Assembly: GCA_016869555.1 (NCBI GenBank)
Contig: VGDY01000002.1
Location: 1 to 64,000 of the forward strand
Length of the DNA stretch: 64,000 nucleotides
Origin: Alphaproteobacteria bacterium
GTDB taxonomy: Bacteria > Pseudomonadota > Alphaproteobacteria > Rhizobiales > Beijerinckiaceae
Reading direction: 5' to 3'
Below, in pieces: positions 9,269-17,843 of the stretch. Position 1 is the first letter of the stretch, and each line of letters starts with the position of its first letter. A program made the position numbers and the translations under genes. The notes beneath the pieces are model-generated. The model saw only the letters and a program-made list of their open reading frames with translations. It was not told where the DNA came from and made no database searches.

Positions 9269-10032
9269 CCAGGCCCGATCTTTCATGGCTGACGGCGCGC
9301 CCGATCGCGCATCGCGGCCTGCATGACGCCGCCAAGGGCGTGATTGAAAATTCGATATCGGCGGCGCGCGCGGCGATCGCGGGCGGATTTAGCGTTGAAT
9401 GCGACGTGCAGCTATCGGCCGACAGCGACCTTGTCGTTTTTCACGACGACACGCTCGAGCGCCTGACCGACGGCGCCGGCGCGGTCGCGGCGCAGAGAAC
9501 GGACCGGCTGAAACGTCTGCGCCTGCGCGGCGGCAGCGACGCCATTCCCACGTTTTCGGAATTTCTCGCGGCGATCGGCGGACGAACCCCGATCGTCGTC
9601 GAAATCAAGAGCGCCTTTAGCGGCGACACGACCGCCGCGCAGCGCGTCGCGCAGGCGTTGGCGCGATATGACGGGCCCGTCGCGGTAGAAAGCTTCGATC
9701 CTGATCAAATCGCTTTTCTTCGCGCCCGCGCCGCGGCGCTGGGGATTGCGCATCGGCCGCTCGGCATCGTCGGCGAAGCGCAGTACAGCGAGGCGGACTG
9801 GCCGCAATTGTCGGCGGCGCAGCGCGCTGAGCTCACGCATTTCCTGCACTACAAGCGTACGCTGCCGGATTTCCTGTCATGGAACATGCGCGATCTGCCG
9901 CATGCGATTCCGCTGCTGCTGCGCGACGCGCTCAGGATTCCGGTAACCGCCTGGACGGTGCGCTCGCGGGAAATGGCGGCGCGGACGAGAGAATGGACCG
10001 ACCAGATCGTCTTTGAAGGCTTTGCGCCATAG
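9265..10032 (+). CDS. Glycerophosphodiester phosphodiesterase
   Basis: GDPD-family TIM-barrel enzyme that hydrolyses glycerophosphodiesters to glycerol-3-phosphate and an alcohol. The signature [16 protein letters not shown] carries the catalytic HR pair and the metal-binding Glu. [18 protein letters not shown] supplies the second metal site (E, D) and the catalytic His. VVEIKS and VAVESFDPD are the later barrel strands. Length is 255 residues. No signal peptide, so cytoplasmic. It uses a GTG start at 9265 that overlaps the ridA stop. Confidence 0.87.
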   Translation: MTRPDLSWLTARPIAHRGLHDAAKGVIENSISAARAAIAGGFSVECDVQLSADSDLVVFHDDTLERLTDGAGAVAAQRTDRLKRLRLRGGSDAIPTFSEFLAAIGGRTPIVVEIKSAFSGDTTAAQRVAQALARYDGPVAVESFDPDQIAFLRARAAALGIAHRPLGIVGEAQYSEADWPQLSAAQRAELTHFLHYKRTLPDFLSWNMRDLPHAIPLLLRDALRIPVTAWTVRSREMAARTREWTDQIVFEGFAP

Positions 10033-10057
10033 CGCGCCGCGATACGCAAAAGACGCG

Positions 10058-11629
10058 CTATTCGGCCGGAACCAATCCATTGACCGGCTCAAGCCCACGC
10101 ATTTCCTTGAGTTCGACGCGAATGTTGTAGTCGCTCGCGGCCTTTATGTAATCCTGGATCGTCTCCATGATGTCCTGATCGATAAATCCGGCGCGCGTGC
10201 CGTCGATCACCAGGTAGCTGTTCTCGTCGATATTCTCGAGCAAGTTGCGCAACTGCGCCTTATTAAGGAAAGAGACGTCCTTTTGCAGTCGCAGAAGGTA
10301 GTTTCGGCCGTCGCGCGTCAGCGTGAACGCCGAATGATAATTGGCGCGCAACACGAAGAAGAGGCCCACGGCCATGCCGATGGCCATGCCCTTGAGCAGA
10401 TCCGTCGAGAGAATGGCGCCGACCGTCACGGCGAAGGGCGCGAATTGGTTGAAGCCCTTTTCATACTGCTGAATGAACAGCTTTGGCTTTGCGAGTTTAT
10501 AGCCCGTCAAAATCAGCACTGCGGCCAGGCAGGCGAGCGGAATCATATTGAGTACGCTCGACAGAAACATTGCGCTGAGCAACAGCAGCAGACCGTGAAA
10601 AAAGGACGCCGCCTTGGTATGCGCGCCCGCGTCTATGCTGGCGGAGCTGCGCACGATCACCGCCGTGATCGGCAGTCCGCCGAGCATGCCGCTCACGAAA
10701 TTGCCGACGCCCTGCGCCTTGAGCTCCTGATTTGTGGGCGCGACGCGCTTGAGCGGATCGAGTTTATCGACCGCCTCAAGACTGAGCAGCGTTTCAAGAC
10801 TGCCGATCAGCGCCAAACTCGCAGCCGTCACATAGATATGAACGTCGATCAGCCGAGTCAGATCAGGAAAGCTGAATTCGCGCGCGAAATCTATCGGTCC
10901 GAAGATCGCCGGAACATTGACGAGATGCTGCGGAGCAATCGCCAAGGAGGGAAACAGCGTTTGAGCCACGGTATTGTAGCCGACGCCAAACAGCACGGCG
11001 ACGAGCGGACCCGGCGCCAGCGAGAGGTAACGGTGTTTCTTGATTCGCGGCGTGTCCCAAAGAAGCATGATCGCCACGGAAACGAAGCCGACGATGACCG
11101 CTCCCGTCGAAAAGGAGCGAAAGGCGTCCCAGAGAAAGGAGAGATGGGTGTGGCTGTCATCCTCGAGGAAGGACAGATCGGTCTCAGCGTCGGCGTCATA
11201 GCCGACGGCGTGCGGCAGCTGCTTCATGATCAGGATCAGACCGATCGCCGCAAGCATGCCCTTGATGACCGCGGACGGAAAAAACGCGCCGATGACGCCG
11301 GCCCGCAGAAAGCCCATCGCCACTTGCAGCAGACCCGCCAGCGCCACGGCGAGCAGCATGGCGTCGAAGCCAAGCTTCTCGACCGCGTTCGCGACAATGA
11401 CGGTAAGGCCTGCGGCGGGGCCGGAAACGCTCAACTGGGAGCCGCTCAGAACCGAGACGACGAGACCGCCGATGATCCCTGCGATAATTCCGGAAAACGG
11501 CGGCGCGCCGGAAGCGACGGCGATGCCAAGGCACAGCGGCACAGCGACGAGGAACACCACGACGCCTGCCGGAATGTCGCGATCGAGATAGCGGTAGTAG
11601 TAGTCGAAATGCCTCCTGAACACGCCCAT
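10058..11629 (-). CDS. SulP family anion transporter with STAS domain
   Basis: Inner-membrane transporter of the SLC26/SulP family. The 523-residue protein has about 10-14 hydrophobic segments. The first of these follow the family motif AGVVVFLVAVPLCLGIAVASGAPPFSGIIAGIIGG. A C-terminal STAS-like regulatory domain spans about residues 410-515. Family substrates are sulfate, bicarbonate or dicarboxylates. It sits 37 bases downstream of a beta-carbonic anhydrase on the same strand, which favours bicarbonate (BicA-like) or linked CO2/bicarbonate handling. Sulfate cannot be excluded from sequence alone. The conserved SGPAAGLTV segment is present. Confidence 0.82.
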   Translation of the reverse strand: MGVFRRHFDYYYRYLDRDIPAGVVVFLVAVPLCLGIAVASGAPPFSGIIAGIIGGLVVSVLSGSQLSVSGPAAGLTVIVANAVEKLGFDAMLLAVALAGLLQVAMGFLRAGVIGAFFPSAVIKGMLAAIGLILIMKQLPHAVGYDADAETDLSFLEDDSHTHLSFLWDAFRSFSTGAVIVGFVSVAIMLLWDTPRIKKHRYLSLAPGPLVAVLFGVGYNTVAQTLFPSLAIAPQHLVNVPAIFGPIDFAREFSFPDLTRLIDVHIYVTAASLALIGSLETLLSLEAVDKLDPLKRVAPTNQELKAQGVGNFVSGMLGGLPITAVIVRSSASIDAGAHTKAASFFHGLLLLLSAMFLSSVLNMIPLACLAAVLILTGYKLAKPKLFIQQYEKGFNQFAPFAVTVGAILSTDLLKGMAIGMAVGLFFVLRANYHSAFTLTRDGRNYLLRLQKDVSFLNKAQLRNLLENIDENSYLVIDGTRAGFIDQDIMETIQDYIKAASDYNIRVELKEMRGLEPVNGLVPAE

Positions 11630-11666
11630 ATTCTCCTACTTGGCGGCTTCGCGCCGAAGCGTCGGA

Positions 11667-12314
11667 TCAGAAATCCTCGCCGCCCTGTTGCTGATAGATG
11701 GCGTCGACGTCGCTGCCCGGCGGCAGGGTGATGAGTTGGTGCAGGATTCCGTCGTCGAGCCCGAACACCCAGCCGTGCAGCGTCGGTCGGTGATCCTCTT
11801 TCCAGGCGGTCTGTACAATGGAGAATTGCGACAGACGCATTACCTGCTCGATGACGTTGATTTCGACCAGTCGATCGGCGCGCTCGGATTGAGAGTTGAG
11901 CGCATCGATCTCATCTCTATGTATCCGATAAGTGTCTTTAATATGCATCAGCCATTTGTTGAGCAGCGCCAGCTCGGGACGCTGGCGGTCGAGCGCGGCG
12001 CGAACGCCGCCACAGTTATAATGACCGCAGACGATGACATGCGGAACCTTGAGCACCTGCACCGCATATTGAATGACGCTGAGACAATTGAAGTCGGTCG
12101 CGATCACCTGATTGGCGATGTTGCGATGCGCAAAAATCGCCCCCGGTCGCGCGTTGACGATAATGTCGGCGGGCACGCGACTGTCGGAACAGCCGATCCA
12201 CAGAAATTCCGGCTTCTGATCGGCCGACAGGCGCTCGAAATAGCCGGGATCACGCTCCCGAACCTCTTCGGCCCAGGCCTTGTTCTCGAGTAACAGTTTT
12301 TCGAAGGCTTTCAT
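11667..12314 (-). CDS. Beta-class carbonic anhydrase
   Basis: Zinc enzyme interconverting CO2 and bicarbonate in the cytosol. All residues of the beta-class site are visible: C42 with the D44/R46 dyad (CSDSR), and H98 and C101 (HYNC). Length (215 residues) is typical of the Can-type subfamily. It is the first gene of an apparent two-gene operon with the SulP transporter (37-base gap). In a serine-cycle organism bicarbonate is the substrate of PEP carboxylase, whose gene lies at 44641-47397, so this pair may serve that supply; the link is inferred. Confidence 0.92.
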   Translation of the reverse strand: MKAFEKLLLENKAWAEEVRERDPGYFERLSADQKPEFLWIGCSDSRVPADIIVNARPGAIFAHRNIANQVIATDFNCLSVIQYAVQVLKVPHVIVCGHYNCGGVRAALDRQRPELALLNKWLMHIKDTYRIHRDEIDALNSQSERADRLVEINVIEQVMRLSQFSIVQTAWKEDHRPTLHGWVFGLDDGILHQLITLPPGSDVDAIYQQQGGEDF

Positions 12315-12571
12315 CCGAGGCCCGATGGTTTCTCTGCCGCCGCGATGAGAAGCGTTGCGGCTGCGACAGCAATATGACAGCGACGCAAGCCGCCTGGAAT
12401 GGGAGTGCGAACCAAGACGATTTGCACCGGCTTTGAGAGGCGCCCTCGCTCAAGCACGACTGACTCTACGAAGGTCCGATCGTCGCGACAAGGCCGCCGG
12501 CTAACATTCGAGTGGCGCCACGCTGGCGCCGGCCGCGCTGAAAGCCAAATCGCTTCAACTGGTTATTTCGG

Positions 12572-14101
12572 CTAGACGGCGCATAGCTCCCGCCAGACCT
12601 GCGGCAGGGCGGCGATGATGTCGTCGGCGATCAGGCCGGGACCAAAAATCTCGGCGGCGCGGGCATGCATCCAGGCGGCGCAGGTCGCGGCGAGAAAGCC
12701 GTCCATGCGCTGCGCCAGCAAGCCGGCGATGATTCCCGTCAACACGTCGCCCGAACCGGCGGTGGCGAGCCAGGGCGTCGCATAGGGGAGGATCGAGGCG
12801 CGTCCATCGGGTGCGGCGACGACCGTGTCCGCCCCTTTGAACAGCACGACCGCGCCGCTCGCCTGCGCGGCGGCGCGCGCCTTGTCGAGTTTCGAGCGAC
12901 AGGCGCAACTGGTGTCGCAGGCGGCGAAAAGCCGGCCGAATTCGCCGGCGTGCGGCGTCATCACCACCGGCCCGGGCGCGGCGCGCGTCGCGCGCCACAG
13001 TCGCTCCGGATCGCCGGCGAAGCTCGAGAGCGCATCGGCGTCGAGCACGGCGGCGCGGCGATAGGCCTGCGGCGCAAGCGCGGTTTCAACTTGCCTGCAG
13101 CTTTCTTCGCTCACGCCCAGCCCCGGACCGATGGCGACGGCGTTCTTGCGCTCGTCGGCGAGAATCCTGGCGAGGCCTTTTGCGCCATCGGACGGCCGAA
13201 CCATGACCGACGTCAGCGCGCTGGCGTTGACCGCGAGCGCTTCCGTCGGGCTGGCGAGCGTGACGAGGCCGGCGCCGGCGCGCAGCGCCGCCGCCGCCGA
13301 AAGCCGCGCGGCGCCGGTGAAGGAGGCGCCGCCGGAGACGACCAATGCATGGCCGCGCGAATATTTGTGGCCTTCGATCTGCGGCAGCGGCAGCGCGGCG
13401 CGCCAGAGCTGGGGCATATTGACGAAAGCCGTCACGCCGATCGATTCGAGCGCCGAAGATCGAATGCCGATATGCGCGCAAACGAGTTCGCCACAATGGA
13501 GGCGGCCCGGCAGCAGCAAATGGCCGGTCTTCACGCGGAAGAAAGTGACGGTCGTATCGGCCTCGACCGCCGCGCCGCGCACCGCGCCCGTGGTGCCGTC
13601 GACTCCGCTCGGAATGTCGACGGCGAGGACATTCTGCCCGCTTTCTCGACGCCAGCGGTTGAGGCGGCGGACCAGATCGCAGGCGTCGGGGTCGAGATCG
13701 CGCGCCAGCCCCGTGCCGAACAGCGCGTCGATGACGAGATCGACTCCCTCGAAGCTGCACGCGAGCGCGGAAGCGACCGGACAGGGCCAGGAGGCGGCGG
13801 CCCGCGCCGCGTCGCCGCGCAACTTGTCGAGCGGCGTCAGAGCGGCGACGCGAACCTTATAGCGCTGCGCGCGCAGCAGCCGCGCCGCGACAAAGCCATC
13901 GCCGCCATTATTGCCGGGACCGCACAGCACCAACACGCGCCGCCCGCTGGTGCGCTGGAGAATTAGGCCGCTCGCCCGCGCGATCGCCGCGGCGGCGCTT
14001 TCCATCAGCGTCATCGCCGGCACGCCGCTCTCGATCGTCAGGCGGTCGGCGCGCGCCATTTGATCTGTCGTAAGGATTTCGAGCGGGAGCGCAGAGGGCA
14101 T
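12572..14101 (-). CDS. nnr: Bifunctional NAD(P)HX epimerase / ADP-dependent NAD(P)HX dehydratase
   Basis: Repairs hydrated NAD(P)H. The N-terminal YjeF domain (about residues 1-215; LCGPGNNGGDGFVAARLL and VDIPSGVDGTTG) epimerises the R and S hydrates. The C-terminal ribokinase-like domain (about 230-505; VVSGGASFTGAARLSAAAALRAGAG, VMTPHAGEF, ATAGSGDVLTGIIAGLLAQ) dehydrates the S form using ADP. Length is 509 residues from the start at 14101 (MPSALPLEIL), chosen because family proteins begin with this aldolase-like lead-in. An extension to 14194 would add 31 residues resembling a signal peptide and is unlikely. Divergent from the gene at 14221. Confidence 0.88.
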   Translation of the reverse strand: MPSALPLEILTTDQMARADRLTIESGVPAMTLMESAAAAIARASGLILQRTSGRRVLVLCGPGNNGGDGFVAARLLRAQRYKVRVAALTPLDKLRGDAARAAASWPCPVASALACSFEGVDLVIDALFGTGLARDLDPDACDLVRRLNRWRRESGQNVLAVDIPSGVDGTTGAVRGAAVEADTTVTFFRVKTGHLLLPGRLHCGELVCAHIGIRSSALESIGVTAFVNMPQLWRAALPLPQIEGHKYSRGHALVVSGGASFTGAARLSAAAALRAGAGLVTLASPTEALAVNASALTSVMVRPSDGAKGLARILADERKNAVAIGPGLGVSEESCRQVETALAPQAYRRAAVLDADALSSFAGDPERLWRATRAAPGPVVMTPHAGEFGRLFAACDTSCACRSKLDKARAAAQASGAVVLFKGADTVVAAPDGRASILPYATPWLATAGSGDVLTGIIAGLLAQRMDGFLAATCAAWMHARAAEIFGPGLIADDIIAALPQVWRELCAV

Positions 14102-14220
14102 GGCGCGATGGTGACCGAAGGGCGTCGCCCGCGCAATGGGCGCCGCCCACAAGATAAACGCAACGCACGTTAATGCGGCGCCGCATTTCGCCACGCGCGC
14201 CTTTCCGCTATGTCAGCAAG

Positions 14221-14730
14221 ATGCTCAGCGCTGTTTTGATCGCCTTCGACTCTCCCAAGGCGCCGCTGCGCCGCGAATCTGTGGCGCGCAGCCTCGAGTC
14301 GCTGATCGACTCATGCTTGCAGGGGCTCGTCGCCGACGCCCTAATCGTCGCTGAGCCCACCGGAGGTCTGGAAGGCGTCGCCGATGAAGCCGGCTGCGCG
14401 CTGATCGAAGCGTCGCGCGCCGACGGCGTCGCGCAGGCGCTGAAGGCGGCGCGGCGCGACCATGTCTTCCTTCTTCTCGCGGGTTTTGCAGTGGAGCGCG
14501 GCTTCGCCGACGAGGCGCAGGATTTTTTCGCTTACGGCGATCGAAGCCGTCCCCGCACGCTTCGCCTGGCGCCCGATTCCTTGATCACCCGCCTGGCGCC
14601 CGGCCTGGCGCGGCCGGTCGGCCTCATTGCGACAAAACTTGCGCTCGCCGCGGCGGGGAGCGCGGATTTCGGCCGACTCGCGCGCAAATTGCGCGGCCCG
14701 GATCTGTCGACCCGCGCCCGCCGCGTCTGA
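14221..14730 (+). CDS. Degenerate GT2-like protein of unknown function
   Basis: A 169-residue protein. The N-terminus (MLSAVLIAFDS, then a helix with SLESLIDSCLQGLVADALIVAEP) follows the strand-helix-strand start of GT-A glycosyltransferases, as in a family often found beside zinc metallopeptidase genes in rhizobia-like genomes. The DxD metal motif expected for an active GT2 enzyme is not seen, and the usual acceptor half is missing, so enzymatic activity is doubtful. The start at 14221 was chosen at the first strand; an upstream start at 14173 overlaps the leader of nnr. Ends 6 bases before the convergent metallopeptidase gene. Confidence 0.55.
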   Translation: MLSAVLIAFDSPKAPLRRESVARSLESLIDSCLQGLVADALIVAEPTGGLEGVADEAGCALIEASRADGVAQALKAARRDHVFLLLAGFAVERGFADEAQDFFAYGDRSRPRTLRLAPDSLITRLAPGLARPVGLIATKLALAAAGSADFGRLARKLRGPDLSTRARRV

Positions 14731-14736
14731 CCGGCG

Positions 14737-15630
14737 TCAGTTCGCGAATGTATTGCAGGCGTCGACGCTCCCCGTGCGCAAGCCTTTCAGCAGCCACTGG
14801 GTGCGTTGCGCGGCGGAGCCATGGGTGAAACTGTCCGGCACCACATAGCCGCGCGTCGCTTTTTGCATGCGATCGTCGCCGATCGCCTGCGCCGAAGCGA
14901 CCGCCTGCTCGATATCGCCCTCTTCGAGAATCGGCTTCTGCTTGTTGGCGTTATTGGCCCAAACGCCGGCGAGGCAATCCGCCATCAACTCCGCCCGCAC
15001 CGAAAGCGCATTGGCTTCCGACCGGCTGCCCGCCATTTGCTGCGCGCGCTGGATTTTCGGCAGAATGCCCATCAGATTCTGGATGTGATGGCCCATCTCG
15101 TGAGAGATCACATAGGCATAGGCGAAATCTCCGCCGCCGCCGAAGCGGCGCTGCATGTCGCGGAAGAAGGTGGTGTCCAGATAAATGCGCTGGTCGAGCG
15201 GACAATAGAACGGCCCCATCGCCGACTGCGCCGCTCCGCAACGCGACTGCGTGTAGCCGCTGTAGAGCACCAGCCGCGGCGGCTGGAAACGCACCCCCTT
15301 TTGCTGCGGCAGCACCTGCGACCAAACCTGCTCGTTGGAGCCCACCACCTTCGCTACGAAAGTGCCGATTTGATCGGCCGGCGCGCTTTGCCGGGTCTCC
15401 TGCTGGCGAGGCGGCGCCGCTTCGCGTTCTTGGCGCATATTGTTGATCACCTGCGCCCCGCCGATGAGCAGCGCCGGATTGATGCCGAGCGCCCAGCCGA
15501 TGAGGCCGAGAATCACCATCGTGCCAAGGCCGATGCCGCCCGCGCCCATACGCGGCCCGCCCGCGATCGTTGGACCCTGGCCGCGCCGATCCTCGATATT
15601 TTCGGACGACTGGAGTTCTTCCCATTTCAT
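14737..15630 (-). CDS. Neutral zinc metallopeptidase (YpfJ family)
   Basis: Predicted membrane-anchored metalloprotease of 297 residues. A cytoplasmic N-terminus (MKWEELQSSENIEDRRG), one hydrophobic anchor (LGTMVILGLIGWALGINPALLIGG), a linker, and the catalytic domain with ISHEMGHHIQN (HExxH) are seen. Further conserved blocks are FCPLD-like FYCPLDQRIYLDTTF, and ELMADCLAGVW, which supplies the third zinc ligand. The family is widespread but its substrates are unknown. The start at 15630 has GGAG upstream; an alternative Met at 15645 adds five residues. Confidence 0.87.
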   Translation of the reverse strand: MKWEELQSSENIEDRRGQGPTIAGGPRMGAGGIGLGTMVILGLIGWALGINPALLIGGAQVINNMRQEREAAPPRQQETRQSAPADQIGTFVAKVVGSNEQVWSQVLPQQKGVRFQPPRLVLYSGYTQSRCGAAQSAMGPFYCPLDQRIYLDTTFFRDMQRRFGGGGDFAYAYVISHEMGHHIQNLMGILPKIQRAQQMAGSRSEANALSVRAELMADCLAGVWANNANKQKPILEEGDIEQAVASAQAIGDDRMQKATRGYVVPDSFTHGSAAQRTQWLLKGLRTGSVDACNTFAN

Positions 15631-15800
15631 ATTCGCGCGCTCCAACCGGCGCCCAGGGGCGCTACTGACTGCTATTTAAGCGAGCTTGCCGGCTCTGGGT
15701 AGAGTAGTAAAGAGCCGCGACGCGCGCGGCCTGCGGCCCCCAGCTGGGGTCACGCAAAAGAACACGCGCGTAGACAGCCCCAAAATACCGGCGCCCTCTC

Positions 15801-16850
15801 ATGATGAACATGCGTGCAGATTCAAGTAAGATACAAATAATCGTGAGCGTTATTCATCATTATTTCATCTATATTATCGTCGTTTCTTATGTTGCAGCGG
15901 CGCTTTGGCCGGCAATGGGGCTGAAGATTCGCAGCTTCGAATTCAGTTCGCGCGATCTGGTTCCCGTGCAATTGAATGTTTCGCTGCCAACGATGATGTT
16001 AGCGCTCTTACTCTTCAATGCCGGATTCGCCGCCAGAACCGGCGACATCAAAAACCTGCTCAACCGACCGAAGTTGTTGGTGTCTGGGCTGGCGGCGAAC
16101 ATTGTCGTTCCGCTCGCATTTATCGCCGCAATGAGCGCCACGCTGACCCTTTGGCACAACCCCCAGGAGGTTCAACAAATCCTCGTAGGACTGGCCCTGA
16201 TCGCCTCCATGCCAATTGCCGGCGCCTCGACAGCCTGGTCTCAAAACGCCAATGGCAATCTCGCATTGAGCCTGGCGCTGGTGTTGCTGACGACGCTGCT
16301 CAGTCCGATCGTGACGCCGTTCGTTTTCCACGGAGTCGGATACATGACGATCGGGGATTATTCCGAAGACCTGCATGAGCTCGCTTCCCGCGGCGCATTC
16401 GCCTTTCTCGGCGCTTGGGTGATTCTGCCGACGGTTTTGGGGCTTGCGGTCAACAGACTCGCGGGCCAAGCCCGCGTCGTAGCCGCGAGCCCTTACTTGA
16501 AGATCGCCAATATGACTGTCCTGGCGCTCCTCAACTATTCCAACGCAGCATTGGCGTTGCCGAATGTCGTCGCTCGGCCCGACCTCGATTTTTTAGGCGC
16601 GATTTTGGCGATCGTCGGCGGCTTATGCTTCGTTATGTTCGGCGCCGGCTATGGACTGTCGCGCGCTTTAAGCGCCAGTCGAGCAGATACGGCTTCGATG
16701 ATGTTTGGCCTGGGCATGAACAACAATGGCGCCGCGCTAGTGCTCGCCTCAATGGCCCTAGCCGAACACCCCGAAGTGATGCTGCCGGTCATCTTCTATA
16801 ATCTGATCCAACATTTTGCAGCGTCTTTCGTCGATCGCGCAGTTTCTTGA
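15801..16850 (+). CDS. Bile acid:sodium symporter (BASS) family transporter
   Basis: Inner-membrane protein of 349 residues with about nine hydrophobic segments and the BASS-type inverted-repeat layout: MMLALLLFNAGFAARTGDIKNLL, LALIASMPIAGASTAWSQNANGN and FGLGMNNNGAALVLASMALAEHP. Relatives move bile acids, pantothenate, keto acids or other organic anions with sodium; the true substrate here is unknown. The 5' part is clearly richer in A/T than the neighbours (Ile and Tyr codons, ATA use), which may mean transfer. Three Met codons occur in the first four residues, so the start could be 15801, 15804 or 15810; no strong ribosome site is visible. Confidence 0.8.
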   Translation: MMNMRADSSKIQIIVSVIHHYFIYIIVVSYVAAALWPAMGLKIRSFEFSSRDLVPVQLNVSLPTMMLALLLFNAGFAARTGDIKNLLNRPKLLVSGLAANIVVPLAFIAAMSATLTLWHNPQEVQQILVGLALIASMPIAGASTAWSQNANGNLALSLALVLLTTLLSPIVTPFVFHGVGYMTIGDYSEDLHELASRGAFAFLGAWVILPTVLGLAVNRLAGQARVVAASPYLKIANMTVLALLNYSNAALALPNVVARPDLDFLGAILAIVGGLCFVMFGAGYGLSRALSASRADTASMMFGLGMNNNGAALVLASMALAEHPEVMLPVIFYNLIQHFAASFVDRAVS

Positions 16851-16878
16851 CAGACTCGCACGAAATCTTAGCGGCGGC

Positions 16879-17721
16879 TCAAGGCGCGCCCCATTCGACC
16901 GGCCATTCTTCCCGCAGCCGGCCGCCGAGCCGCACCGGCGCGATCATCGCCGCGAGTCCGTCGGCGCGTATCTCCGCCGCCACGCCGCAGAAGGTCGCCT
17001 CGCCATTCGCGGGTTCGTAGCGCGCGCCTGGCGTCTTGCGCAGGAAGCGGCGCAGCGGCTCCTCCTTGTCCATGCCGACGACGGAATCATAATCGCCGGT
17101 CATGCCGGCGTCGGTCTGATAGGCGGTGCCGCCCGGCAGGATCTGCGCGTCGGCGGTCGGCGTATGGGTGTGCGAGCCGACCACCAGGGATGCGCGGCCG
17201 TCGACGAAATGCGCCATCGCCATTTTCTCGCTCGACGCCTCGGCGTGCATGTCGATGATGATGGCGTCGCAGCCGACGCCCAGCGGACAGGCGCCGAGTT
17301 CGCGCTCGATCGCCGCGAAAGGATCGTCGAGCGCATCCATGAACACGCGGCCCATCGGGTTGACGACGAGCACCTGCCGCCCGCCGCCCGCGGAGAAGAC
17401 GCCGGCGCCGCGCCCCGGCGTTCCCGGCGGGTAATTGATCGGGCGCAAAAGCCGGGGCTGACGTTCGATGAAGACGAGCGCCTCGCGTTGGTCGAAGGCG
17501 TGATTGCCGAGAGTCACGCAATCCACGCCAAGGCCGAGCAATTCGTCGCAGATCGCTTCGGTGATGCCGAACCCTCCGGCGGCGTTCTCGCCATTGGCGA
17601 CGACGAAGTCGAGCGCCCATTTTTCGCGCAGTCGCGGCACGAATCGCGACATCGCCGCGCGGCCGGAACGGCCCAGCACGTCGCCGATGAAGAGAAAGCG
17701 GAGCGGCCCAGATTTCGACAT
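16879..17721 (-). CDS. YmdB family metallophosphoesterase (TIGR00282)
   Basis: Two-metal phosphoesterase of 280 residues. Binding motifs run in the usual order: GDVLGRSGR, NGENAAGG, TLGNHAFDQ, IDMHAEASSEKMA, GSHTHTPTAD and MTGDYDSVVG. Bacillus YmdB hydrolyses 2',3'-cyclic nucleotides and affects biofilm decisions; the role in alphaproteobacteria is not established. The start at 17721 (MSKSGPLRFLFIGD) was chosen at the first strand. The frame remains open to 17826 with a basic extension that is probably untranslated. Divergent from pabB. Confidence 0.87.
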   Translation of the reverse strand: MSKSGPLRFLFIGDVLGRSGRAAMSRFVPRLREKWALDFVVANGENAAGGFGITEAICDELLGLGVDCVTLGNHAFDQREALVFIERQPRLLRPINYPPGTPGRGAGVFSAGGGRQVLVVNPMGRVFMDALDDPFAAIERELGACPLGVGCDAIIIDMHAEASSEKMAMAHFVDGRASLVVGSHTHTPTADAQILPGGTAYQTDAGMTGDYDSVVGMDKEEPLRRFLRKTPGARYEPANGEATFCGVAAEIRADGLAAMIAPVRLGGRLREEWPVEWGAP

Positions 17722-17843
17722 GGACCGTCTTAGCCTGCGCGCGCCACGAGAGCAAAGCGACGCGGCGGTTGCGCGGCGGCGCGGCGTTTCATAACTGGGG
17801 CGGGCTGATGTAACATCCCTTTCCATTGAAAGCGCCGCCGCAC

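Noticed and set aside
10013-11731. 572-codon open frame on the plus strand opposite the SulP gene
   Set aside because: Antisense shadow; the minus-strand protein has clear membrane and STAS features.
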